From DASUUR01 sp036373975 (GTDB lineage: Bacteria > Patescibacteriota > Saccharimonadia > Saccharimonadales > Saccharimonadaceae), in assembly GCA_036373975.1 (NCBI GenBank), contig DASUUR010000081.1:1-22493 (forward strand): a DNA stretch of 22,493 nucleotides, given 5' to 3'. Each line of letters starts with the position of its first letter. Within the stretch, counting starts at the first letter, position 1. Positions 12,732-20,415 of this stretch are shown here, in pieces. A program made the position numbers and the translations under genes. Below the pieces are notes generated by a model. That model did not search any database. It was not told the DNA's origin and saw only the letters and a program-made list of their open reading frames with translations.

Positions 12732-14165
12732 ATGGGAAAAGCATTATACAGAAAATATCGTTCAAAAACACTCGACGAGGTTATAGGCCAGCAACACATC
12801 ACGTCTATTCTTGCCGAGGCGTTAAAGCAAGGCAAAATCGGCCATGCCTTTCTTTTCACTGGGCCCCGCGGCACCGGTAAAACCAGCACAGCCCGCATTC
12901 TAGCGCATGCCGTAAACGGCATCCCATACGACGACGAATCGCTACACTTTGACATAATTGAAATCGATGCTGCCAGCAACCGTCGAATTGACGATATCCG
13001 CGAATTGCGCGAAAAAATACACATAGCACCAGTATCAGCCGCCTATAAGGTATACATTATCGATGAGGTGCACATGTTGACCGGCGAAAGTTTTAATGCA
13101 CTGCTTAAAACCCTTGAGGAACCGCCAAGCCATGCGATTTTTATCCTCGCTACCACCGAGGTTCACAAGTTACCAGCAACAATCGTGAGCCGCACTCAGC
13201 GTTTTCACTTTCGAGCCGTCCCCAAAAAGGAGGTCGTGGCCCATCTTAAATACATTGCCGAACAAGAAAAGATTGCCATCGATAATGCCGCCCTTGAGCT
13301 TATTGCGGACCACGGCGAAGGGAGCTTTCGGGATAGCATAAGCTTGCTCGATCAACTATCCTCACTCGGCGCTAAAACTATAACAGCACCTGTGGTTGAG
13401 TCTATTTTAGGCCTTGCTGCAGGCACTGCTATTGCCGCCTTGGCCGATGCCATCACCGCTCGCAAACTCGAAGAATCGGTGGTCAAGCTTACCGAGCTTG
13501 AAGAAGCAGGCGCTTCAGCCCCAGTAATCGCAGCTCAGCTCATAGGGTACTTTCGCCAGCATATTATTTCTAATCCAAAAGCCCCTGAGGTCATTGCTGC
13601 CTTGCTCGAAGTCGCAAAGTCTCACAACCCAAGTATCAAGTTGTTAACTGTCGTAGCTATTGCCAGCGGGGGAATACCAGCAAAAACTGTCGCAGCGGCA
13701 ACGCAGAAGGAGCCAGTGTTAACAGCCTCTGTTAAAGCACTCCGAGCGGTTAAAGGGCAGACAGCCCAAAAACCCGCAGCAGAACCTAAAGCCCCAGCGA
13801 AGCCCGAAGCAGCTCCAGCACCCGCCGTGCCAGCCAACGACACAACAGCTGAGATTATCCCGGACTTTAACTGGGACACCGTTATCGAAACCGCGCGAAC
13901 CGACCATGTTTCGCTCTATGGAGTCATTAAATACGCCTCAACAGCATACGAAGATGGCACACTTAAACTCTATTTCAACTATGCGCTGCACCGCAAAAAG
14001 GTAGACGACGCCAAATACCGAGCTATGCTAGTCGAAACTATTACCAAGCTCTATGGCAAGTGCCCAGTAATCGAAACTATTACGGGATCCGCACCGCCTA
14101 AAGATGAGACTGCGGCCTCAGTTGCTGCTATTATGGGCGGAGGAGAAGAGGTAAATGTCAGCTAA
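12732..14165 (+). CDS. dnaX: DNA polymerase III clamp-loader subunit gamma/tau (zinc-less)
   Basis: A 477-residue protein starting MGKALYRKYRSKTLDEVIGQ, the typical DnaX N-terminus; the frame is open further upstream, but that sequence overlaps the preceding gene. Walker A is GPRGTGKT (44-51), Walker B IIDEVHML, sensor 1 LATTE, and the arginine-finger motif reads SRTQRF where SRCQRF is usual. Between Walker A and DIIEIDAASN the four-cysteine zinc module is absent and replaced by a short loop (NGIPYDDESLHF). Clamp-loader domain III follows, then a Pro/Ala-rich linker (about 345-370) and a C-terminal domain (about 375-465) that may contact polymerase or helicase. It loads the sliding clamp. The stop overlaps the dnaB start by 11 nt, and the dnaB Shine-Dalgarno (GGAGGAG) lies inside it. 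No programmed frameshift site for a short gamma form was convincing. Confidence 0.94.
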   Translation: MGKALYRKYRSKTLDEVIGQQHITSILAEALKQGKIGHAFLFTGPRGTGKTSTARILAHAVNGIPYDDESLHFDIIEIDAASNRRIDDIRELREKIHIAPVSAAYKVYIIDEVHMLTGESFNALLKTLEEPPSHAIFILATTEVHKLPATIVSRTQRFHFRAVPKKEVVAHLKYIAEQEKIAIDNAALELIADHGEGSFRDSISLLDQLSSLGAKTITAPVVESILGLAAGTAIAALADAITARKLEESVVKLTELEEAGASAPVIAAQLIGYFRQHIISNPKAPEVIAALLEVAKSHNPSIKLLTVVAIASGGIPAKTVAAATQKEPVLTASVKALRAVKGQTAQKPAAEPKAPAKPEAAPAPAVPANDTTAEIIPDFNWDTVIETARTDHVSLYGVIKYASTAYEDGTLKLYFNYALHRKKVDDAKYRAMLVETITKLYGKCPVIETITGSAPPKDETAASVAAIMGGGEEVNVS

Positions 14166-15507
14166 AGAAACCACAAAAAAGGGCGGTGCAAAAATTCCGC
14201 CCCAGAATCTTGACGCCGAAATGAGTTTGTTGGGCGCAATTCTAATAGATGAAGATGTGCTGTCGGGAATAAGCGACAAAGTTAAGGCACACGATTTCTA
14301 CGATAAGCGTCACGCCCTTATTTTTGACGGCATGTTACGCCTCTACGAGCGCCATAAGCCAGTCGACTTACTTACTCTAAGCGAAGAGCTAAAACGCAAA
14401 GATGAGCTAGAGTCGATTGGTGGCTCAGCTTACCTTACTGAGCTTACTAATTACGTGCCGACAGCAGCTCATGCCGAGGCATATGCCGAGCTTGTTGCCC
14501 AAAAAGCAGTGCGACGACGCCTCATTAAAGCCAGTACCGAAATAGCTGAGCTGGGCTATGACGAAGAGAAAGATGTTCAGGAGCTTTTAGGCAAAGCTGA
14601 GTCCGAGCTCTTCTCGGTAAGCGATGCTTCTCTGAAGCAAGATCTCACCAGTCTTGAGCAAATTCTTACTGACAGTTTTGACCGCATGGAAGAATTGCAC
14701 CGCAATAAAGGTGCGATCAGGGGCATCAAAACTGGCTATCGTGACCTGGATAACATGACAGCGGGACTACAGCGTTCGGATCTCATTATCCTTGCTGCTC
14801 GTCCAGCAATGGGTAAGACCACACTGGTTACCAACTTAGCCTACAACGTTGCAACCGTCGATAAGCACCCTGTATTGTTCTTTAGTCTCGAGATGAGCAA
14901 GGAACAGCTGGTTGACCGTATGCTAGCCGACGCCTCGGGAGTTGACGCATGGAATATCCGTACCGGCAACCTTAGCGATGATGATTTTAGCAAGCTATCA
15001 GAGGCTATGGGAGAGATGGCAGAGGCGCCAATATACATTGACGACACCCCGGGCATGACGGTACTCGAAATGCGCACCAAAGCCCGCCGTGAAGCCCACA
15101 ACCATCCGCTCGGTCTTATTATCGTGGACTATTTGCAGCTCATGCAAGCCAGTGGCCGCAATGACGGCAACCGTGTTCAAGAGGTTAGTGAAATCTCACG
15201 CGGCCTTAAGCTACTAGCGCGCGAGCTCAATGTTCCCGTAATTGCGCTATCGCAGCTCAGTCGTTCCGTCGAGAGCCGAACACCTCAAATCCCACAACTA
15301 GCCGACCTCCGTGAATCGGGCTCCATTGAGCAAGATGCTGATATTGTTGCCTTTATCTACCGCGAGGAGTACTACAACCCGGACACGGATCGTCAACGTA
15401 TTACCGATTTGATCATCGCAAAACACCGTAACGGTCCAGTGGGTAAGGTCGAGCTCTACTTCCACCCAGAACGTCTAAGATTTATGTCGCTCGACAAACA
15501 ACATTAG
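14155..15507 (+). CDS. dnaB: Replicative DNA helicase DnaB
   Basis: A 450-residue helicase of normal length, without an intein. The N-terminal domain begins PPQNLDAEMSLLGAILID (about 15-32) and spans to about 120; the RecA-like domain begins near 187 (GIKTGYRDLDNMTAGLQ). Walker A is ARPAMGKT (215-222), Walker B LIIVDYLQLM (Asp325), and LSQLSRSVESR with RESGSIEQDADIVAFIYREEYY closes the active site, including the arginine finger region. It unwinds DNA at the fork. Its start lies inside the dnaX end, giving co-translation of helicase and clamp loader, which also meet physically through tau. Codons 7-9 contain A-AAA-AAG directly followed by a GC-rich hairpin. Confidence 0.97.
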   Translation: MSAKETTKKGGAKIPPQNLDAEMSLLGAILIDEDVLSGISDKVKAHDFYDKRHALIFDGMLRLYERHKPVDLLTLSEELKRKDELESIGGSAYLTELTNYVPTAAHAEAYAELVAQKAVRRRLIKASTEIAELGYDEEKDVQELLGKAESELFSVSDASLKQDLTSLEQILTDSFDRMEELHRNKGAIRGIKTGYRDLDNMTAGLQRSDLIILAARPAMGKTTLVTNLAYNVATVDKHPVLFFSLEMSKEQLVDRMLADASGVDAWNIRTGNLSDDDFSKLSEAMGEMAEAPIYIDDTPGMTVLEMRTKARREAHNHPLGLIIVDYLQLMQASGRNDGNRVQEVSEISRGLKLLARELNVPVIALSQLSRSVESRTPQIPQLADLRESGSIEQDADIVAFIYREEYYNPDTDRQRITDLIIAKHRNGPVGKVELYFHPERLRFMSLDKQH

Positions 15508-15509
15508 CG

Positions 15510-15515
15510 TATAAT
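15510..15515 (+). promoter_or_regulatory. -10 box just before the GT-C gene
   Basis: A perfect TATAAT lies 3 nt after the dnaB stop and 12 nt before the next ATG. Transcription would begin about 5 nt before the start codon. An AGGG sits in the gap but would be almost at the 5' end. No clear -35 is seen. Confidence 0.45.
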
Positions 15516-15527
15516 AGGGCATACCTC

Positions 15528-16985
15528 ATGAAACAAAGCACGTTCGCGCAATTTATTTTGTATCGCTACCGTTATATTGTTGGCTATGGATTGTTTTTAG
15601 CTGCTCTCATTGCGTTGCTTTATTTTGCCGGACTGTATGTGCCTGGCGCCCTATCCGAGAAAGAAATGCAAAGTGCCGTTATAAGCGGTAGCTTGCAGTT
15701 GAATATATTCGCCATTCCATCGATTATCGACCTCCCGTATCACGCCCTTCAGCGCCTGAGTATTGAGCTTTTTGGTCTTACACCCTTTGCCATCAAACTA
15801 CCGTCAATCCTGTTGGCTTTTGCAACCGGTATCGGGCTCTTGCTTCTTCTGCGACGCTGGTTCAAGCAGAATGTTGCAATTTTAGCTGCCATTATTGCTG
15901 TTACTGCTGGTCAGTTTTTGATTATCGCCCAGAGCGGAACGCCGATAATTATGTTGCTCTTCTGGCCGACCCTCTTGCTACTCTGTGCAACTTCTGTCTC
16001 TGCTAAGCCCCGCTTTACACTGGGCCGCAAGATTGTCTTCTTTATAATTGCTGGTTTGAGCTTATATACACCGCTTAGCATATACGTTCTTGTGGCAATG
16101 TTGTTTGCGGCGTTATTCCACCCACATCTTCGTTATATGCTGCTGCATTTAACAAAATGGAAGCTGCTACTTGGGTTTGCCGTCGGCATAGTGCTACTTA
16201 TACCACTTGGACTACACCTCTTTAAGACACCGGGTGAAATACTAGTACTCCTTGGCATTCCGTCAGACTTACACTGGGCACTACTTTGGGCAAACGCCCA
16301 AGAGCTCGCGCATCTCTTTTTTGGATTTGCCGCGCCCGTATTAAAGGGTGAGCTACTTGCGCCCATGTACGGTATTGCCACAACGGCGCTTATGGCTCTT
16401 GGCCTGTTCCGACTAGCGCAAGACCATCATTCGGCTCGCACTTATACAATTGGGCTGTGGTTGCTTATATTGCTACTCTTCCTACTGTTGCAGCCAAGCA
16501 TGATGGCTATTACCTTTGTGCCGCTATTACTTATGCTGGCCGTCGGTGTTGATACGCTATTTAGAGAGTGGTACGGACTATTCCCGCGCAACCCATACGC
16601 ACGCGCTGCAGCACTTATTCCGCTCATTATTCTGATTGGCGGGCTTGTCTTTACTGGTCTTGACCGTTATCTTAACAGCTACACCCATCATTCAACTGTT
16701 GCTGCATATTTTACAAACGATCTTGCGCTACTTAAGTCCAGGCTTGACACGCACACCCCAACTCGACTGATCACTACTCGCCAAGCCCTACCGTTTTATA
16801 CGCTCCTTGAGCAAGATTACTCTAACCTGCGAGTCTCAACGACACTCCCGCCAAGTTATCCCGAAAAGAAGATAGTCGTTTTGCACGCCGCGCTCGCCCA
16901 AACAAATTTGGGAGTACCAGCAGAAATTGTAACTAGTGCTCGCAAGGCCGACAATATGCGCTTTTATATCTATAAAACAGAGTAG
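15528..16985 (+). CDS. Multi-pass GT-C glycosyltransferase-like protein (ArnT/PMT, GT39-like)
   Basis: A 485-residue integral membrane protein with about ten to twelve hydrophobic helices through residue 390, then a soluble C-terminal domain of about 95 residues. The stretch DLPYHALQRLSIELFGLTPFAIKLPS followed by a helix and RRWF copies the PMT/ArnT pattern (P-x-hydrophobic ... LFG ... A-x-R-L-P-S). Members of this family move a sugar from a polyprenyl-phosphate donor to a lipid or protein outside the membrane. The first outer loop reads GALSEKEMQSAV: the usual Asp-Glu catalytic pair is Ser-Glu here, so activity is uncertain. It follows dnaB by 20 nt with its own -10 box. Exact acceptor unknown. 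Confidence 0.8.
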   Translation: MKQSTFAQFILYRYRYIVGYGLFLAALIALLYFAGLYVPGALSEKEMQSAVISGSLQLNIFAIPSIIDLPYHALQRLSIELFGLTPFAIKLPSILLAFATGIGLLLLLRRWFKQNVAILAAIIAVTAGQFLIIAQSGTPIIMLLFWPTLLLLCATSVSAKPRFTLGRKIVFFIIAGLSLYTPLSIYVLVAMLFAALFHPHLRYMLLHLTKWKLLLGFAVGIVLLIPLGLHLFKTPGEILVLLGIPSDLHWALLWANAQELAHLFFGFAAPVLKGELLAPMYGIATTALMALGLFRLAQDHHSARTYTIGLWLLILLLFLLLQPSMMAITFVPLLLMLAVGVDTLFREWYGLFPRNPYARAAALIPLIILIGGLVFTGLDRYLNSYTHHSTVAAYFTNDLALLKSRLDTHTPTRLITTRQALPFYTLLEQDYSNLRVSTTLPPSYPEKKIVVLHAALAQTNLGVPAEIVTSARKADNMRFYIYKTE

Positions 16986-16993
16986 AATTGCGC

Positions 16994-17023
16994 TACAATA
17001 AGGGCTGAGCAAAATATCGGAGG
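16994..17023 (+). promoter_or_regulatory. Probable promoter and Shine-Dalgarno of the YbaB-recR unit
   Basis: TACAAT at 16994-16999 lies 9 nt after the preceding stop, and a strong CGGAGG site (17018-17023) precedes the ATG at 17030. The -35 is weak, so the unit may also be transcribed from upstream. Confidence 0.4.
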
Positions 17024-17029
17024 TTATAC

Positions 17030-17317
17030 ATGTTTGATCAAGCTAAAATGGTTATGAAATTAAAAAAAGCCCAAAAAGAGCTGGCTAAAGAAATTATTGA
17101 GGTATCAGCAGGCGATGGCGCGGTTATCGTACAGGTAAATGGTGAACTGAAGTTAAAGAAAGTCAAGCTTAACCCAGACATGATCGACCTCGATGATATT
17201 GGCGAGCTTGAGCGATGGATTGAAGTCGCCGTTCGCGACGCAATGCAGCGCGCCCAAGAAGTTGCCGCCGAAAAAATGAAGCCACTTATGGGCGGCCTTG
17301 GCAACTTAGGACTATAA
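17030..17317 (+). CDS. YbaB/EbfC family nucleoid-associated protein
   Basis: A 95-residue protein. The start MFDQAKMVMKLKKAQKEL forms the long N-terminal helix, the centre (VIVQVNGELKLKKVKLNPDMID) the family's beta strands, and the C-terminal helix ends in a Gly-rich tail (MKPLMGGLGNLGL). All match YbaB/EbfC, a small DNA-binding dimer almost always encoded between dnaX and recR. Here the dnaX-ybaB-recR order is kept, but dnaB and a glycosyltransferase gene lie between dnaX and this gene. Its Shine-Dalgarno (GGAGG) is among the strongest in the window. recR starts 9 nt after its stop. Confidence 0.95.
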   Translation: MFDQAKMVMKLKKAQKELAKEIIEVSAGDGAVIVQVNGELKLKKVKLNPDMIDLDDIGELERWIEVAVRDAMQRAQEVAAEKMKPLMGGLGNLGL

Positions 17318-17326
17318 AGGTAAGTC

Positions 17327-17944
17327 TTGCATAGCTTTGCATTGCCACGAGCGCTAACCGAGCTCATCGAAGAGCTAGGAAAGCTACCCGGTGTTGGGCC
17401 ACGTACCGCGGAGCGATATGCTTATTATTTATTGCGGCGCGATCCTAATACTGCTACTCGTTTGTCCCATGCCCTTGAACGGCTCCATGCCGGCGTACGA
17501 CAGTGCCCCAAAACATTTGCACTGATTGATGCCGACCAAGAGATCTCGCCGCTCTATTCGAGCCCAGAACGCGACAGGCAACTTGTGGCAATTGTTGAGG
17601 AACCGCTCGATATTATCGCACTTGAGCGTACCGGACAGTTCAAAGGCACCTACCATGTACTCGGCGGCGCTATTAGCCCCATTGACGGTGTGGGTCCCGA
17701 GCAGTTGCACATACCCGAGCTCTTGCAGCGATTAACCGACGATGCTGTTCGCGAGGTTATCTTAGCCACCAATGCCAGCGTAGAAGGGGAGTCAACAGCT
17801 CTGTTCTTGCAACACCAGATTAACGAAAATAACGACACAGTTATTATTTCGCGCCTCGCCAGGGGAATCCCGGTTGGTATCGATCTTGAATATGCTGATC
17901 AAATTACACTAAGTCATGCGCTTGAAGGAAGGCGAAAACTATGA
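17327..17944 (+). CDS. recR: Recombination mediator RecR lacking the zinc finger
   Basis: A 205-residue protein starting at TTG 17327, with AAAGG 7 nt upstream. The helix-hairpin-helix (LGKLPGVGPRTAERYAYYLL) and Toprim domain (VAIVEEPLDIIALERTGQFKGTYHVLGG ... GVGPEQL ... ILATNASVEGEST) are intact, and the C-terminal RLARGIPVGIDLEYADQ Walker B-like segment is normal. Between them the four-cysteine zinc finger is not preserved: only Cys60 (VRQCPKTF) remains, and the second pair position reads EISPLY. RecR with RecO and RecF loads RecA at gaps. The stop shares ATGA with the start of the DHH protein. Confidence 0.95.
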   Translation: MHSFALPRALTELIEELGKLPGVGPRTAERYAYYLLRRDPNTATRLSHALERLHAGVRQCPKTFALIDADQEISPLYSSPERDRQLVAIVEEPLDIIALERTGQFKGTYHVLGGAISPIDGVGPEQLHIPELLQRLTDDAVREVILATNASVEGESTALFLQHQINENNDTVIISRLARGIPVGIDLEYADQITLSHALEGRRKL

Positions 17945-18969
17945 CCAATGACCAAAAAGCCGCAATTGCACTAATAACCGACGCTCAGCACATAGTTATC
18001 ATTCAGGCCGAAAACCCAGATGGCGACAGCCTAGGGTCAAGCCTCGCGCTCGAAGAGATACTTGGGGATCTAGGCAAAAAGATTACACTGTACTGCCCCG
18101 TAGATATACCAAAATACCTCCGCTATGCGCCTGGCTGGGATCGAGTTACGAGTGACTTCCCGCAAGGAATCGACGCCAGTATAATTGTCGATACGGCGAG
18201 TAAAACGCTGCTTGAGAAGGCACTGATTCCTGAGAACCTGGCGCAAATTAACAGTCACCCCGTGCTAGTGATTGACCATCATGTCACCCAAAGTGACCTG
18301 CCGTTTGCTCATACTGCCCTGGCGGACTCTACGGCCGTTGCTACTGGTGAAATGATATTTGATCTTGCTACTGCCGCGAACTGGGGAATAAACGCGCAAG
18401 CAGCTGAACATATGGCCATGTCAATCTTATCGGATAGCCTCGGGCTCACCACCGAGGGGACCACACCTAAAACCGTTGCAACTGTAGCAGAGCTAATGCG
18501 ACGCGGCGCCTCAATTAGCAACCTCGAAAACCGACGTCGCGAATTCATGAAGAAATCTCCCGAAATTCTCGCCTACAAGGGTGCGTTACTTGAGCGCATT
18601 GAGTACTACGTCGACGGACAGCTGGCGCTGGTCCACATTCCATGGGAAGAAATTGCTCAATATAGCGATCAATACAACCCAAGCATGCTGGTTATCGATG
18701 AGATGCGGCTTGTAGAAGGCGTACGACTCGCAGTGGCTATCAAAACCTACCCTGATGGCAAAATAACCGCTAAGATCCGTGCGAATGCCGACGCGAAAGT
18801 CGCTGAAGTTGTTGCCGGTTATTTTGGTGGCGGGGGACATCCTTATGCCGCAGGCTTCCGTGCGTATGAATCATACGATACTATTGTCACAGAACTAATT
18901 ACTGCCGTTGATAAAATATTAAAAGAGTACGACACCTCTCATGCTCCAGCTCCACAACACCCCAACTAA
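17941..18969 (+). CDS. DHH/DHHA1 family phosphoesterase (NrnA/RecJ-like)
   Basis: A 342-residue protein. Motif I is AENPDGDSLGS (Asp27, Asp29); the His that usually begins this motif is replaced by Ala23. DTAS follows as motif II, IDHH (Asp112-His114) as motif III, and DSLGLTT as motif IV. After a linker the DHHA1 domain ends in GGGGHPYAAGF. The layout fits NrnA-type nanoRNase/pAp phosphatase or a cyclic-dinucleotide phosphodiesterase lacking a sensory domain; the substrate cannot be decided. It starts inside the recR stop (4-nt overlap), so it is co-translated with RecR, and its end overlaps cysS by 29 nt. Confidence 0.88.
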   Translation: MTNDQKAAIALITDAQHIVIIQAENPDGDSLGSSLALEEILGDLGKKITLYCPVDIPKYLRYAPGWDRVTSDFPQGIDASIIVDTASKTLLEKALIPENLAQINSHPVLVIDHHVTQSDLPFAHTALADSTAVATGEMIFDLATAANWGINAQAAEHMAMSILSDSLGLTTEGTTPKTVATVAELMRRGASISNLENRRREFMKKSPEILAYKGALLERIEYYVDGQLALVHIPWEEIAQYSDQYNPSMLVIDEMRLVEGVRLAVAIKTYPDGKITAKIRANADAKVAEVVAGYFGGGGHPYAAGFRAYESYDTIVTELITAVDKILKEYDTSHAPAPQHPN

Positions 18970-20410
18970 ACTGCTCGAAGAATTTACTCCTATTTCGGAC
19001 AAGCGAGTGAGCCTATATACGTGCGGCCCTACGGTCTACAGTACTCCGCATGTGGGCAACTGGGTAGCTTATATTCGCTGGGATACGCTTGTACGCACGC
19101 TGCAGGCAAATGGCTACCTAGTTGAACGCGTCATGAACATCACTGACGTCGGACACTTAACTGGGGAGAACGAGGGTGATGCCGACCAGGGCGAGGACAA
19201 GCTGCAAAAAGGCGCACGCCGCGATGGTGTAACTGCCTGGAGGGTTGCAGAGCGCTACACGCAGGAGTTCCTTGATGGCATGGCTAAACTCAACCTCCTC
19301 ATGCCCGCCCATATCACAAAAGCCACTGACTTTATCCCGCAGCAGCTTGCACTTGTGCGTACACTTAAAGAAAAGGGCTTCACCTATCAAATTGACGACG
19401 GTATCTATTTTGACACTTCAAAATTTCCGCGTTACGCCGAATTCGCGCACCTTAATCTGGCGTCGCTGCAAGCCGGCGCTCGCGTTAGTGTTAACCAACA
19501 AAAACGAAACCCAAGCGACTTTGCGCTGTGGAAGTTCAGTCCGATTGACGAACAGCGTGACATGGAATGGGATACGCCCGCCGATCTCACGGCTGAAAAA
19601 AAGATACGAAAAGGATTTCCTGGCTGGCATCTAGAATGTTCCGCAATGGCTATGGATATTCTTGGTGAAACAATTGACATTCATACTGGCGGCATTGACC
19701 ATATTCCCGTGCACCATACCAATGAGATAGCGCAGAGTGAGGCTGCCAGCGGTAAGCAATTTGCTCACTATTGGCTACATAACAATCACCTTAAATCTGA
19801 CGGTACCAAGATCAGCAAAAGCTTGGGCAATGGCTACACTCTGGACGATATCGCCGCAAAGGGATTCTCGGCTCTGGATTTTCGACTCTTCATTTTGCAA
19901 AGTCACTACAGAACCGAGAGCAACTTTACCTGGGAGAACCTCGAAAGTGCTAAGAATCGTATGCAACATTGGCGTAACATCGCCCGTTTACGTTGGCAGA
20001 CCTATGACACACTTGTAGACGATCAAGAGAAGGTAGCCACAGCCAGTACGGAATCTATCGTCAACGCATCCAGCGCTATACTAGCAGCGCTCAACGAAGA
20101 CCTTGACACTCCCCGCGCTCTTTCTGTCATTGACGAAACCTTCTCGACGATCGACAAGCGACCACTCACCGAAACACAGCAAGCAGCGCTTGTCAGTCTA
20201 CTAGAAAAGCTCGACGACCTCCTTGGGTTGCGCCTGCTCGATAGCACGCCAGATATAAGCGAAGATCAAAAACAGCTCATTCTTGAACGCCAGCGTGCGC
20301 GCGAAGAAAAAGATTGGAAACAGTCGGATGTATTACGCGACGCATTACTCGCTCAAGGCATCACCGTAAACGACACGCGTTATGGTGTTGTTTGGGCCAA
20401 AGCCGATTAG
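18941..20410 (+). CDS. cysS: Cysteinyl-tRNA synthetase
   Basis: A 489-residue class I synthetase. MLQLHNTPTKLLEEF is the usual N-terminus and supports this start despite the 29-nt overlap with the DHH gene. YTCGPTVY has the zinc ligand Cys28; the HIGH motif reads HVGN (37-40). GWHLECSAMAMDILG and IDHIPVHHTNEIAQSEA supply the other zinc ligands (Cys, His, Glu), so unlike DnaX and RecR the zinc site is intact. KMSKS reads KISKS (290-294). A DALR-like helical domain and an anticodon-recognition tail complete it. No Shine-Dalgarno is obvious, so translation is likely coupled. It is convergent with the permease gene, with 5 nt between stops. Confidence 0.97.
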   Translation: MLQLHNTPTKLLEEFTPISDKRVSLYTCGPTVYSTPHVGNWVAYIRWDTLVRTLQANGYLVERVMNITDVGHLTGENEGDADQGEDKLQKGARRDGVTAWRVAERYTQEFLDGMAKLNLLMPAHITKATDFIPQQLALVRTLKEKGFTYQIDDGIYFDTSKFPRYAEFAHLNLASLQAGARVSVNQQKRNPSDFALWKFSPIDEQRDMEWDTPADLTAEKKIRKGFPGWHLECSAMAMDILGETIDIHTGGIDHIPVHHTNEIAQSEAASGKQFAHYWLHNNHLKSDGTKISKSLGNGYTLDDIAAKGFSALDFRLFILQSHYRTESNFTWENLESAKNRMQHWRNIARLRWQTYDTLVDDQEKVATASTESIVNASSAILAALNEDLDTPRALSVIDETFSTIDKRPLTETQQAALVSLLEKLDDLLGLRLLDSTPDISEDQKQLILERQRAREEKDWKQSDVLRDALLAQGITVNDTRYGVVWAKAD

Positions 20411-20415
20411 TAACG

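Noticed and set aside
13221..13234. CCCCAAAAAGGAGG in dnaX as a programmed frameshift signal
   Set aside because: The run is not an A-AAA-AAG heptamer in phase. The Shine-Dalgarno-like GGAGG lies after it instead of before, and a shift there would cut off the clamp-loader core.
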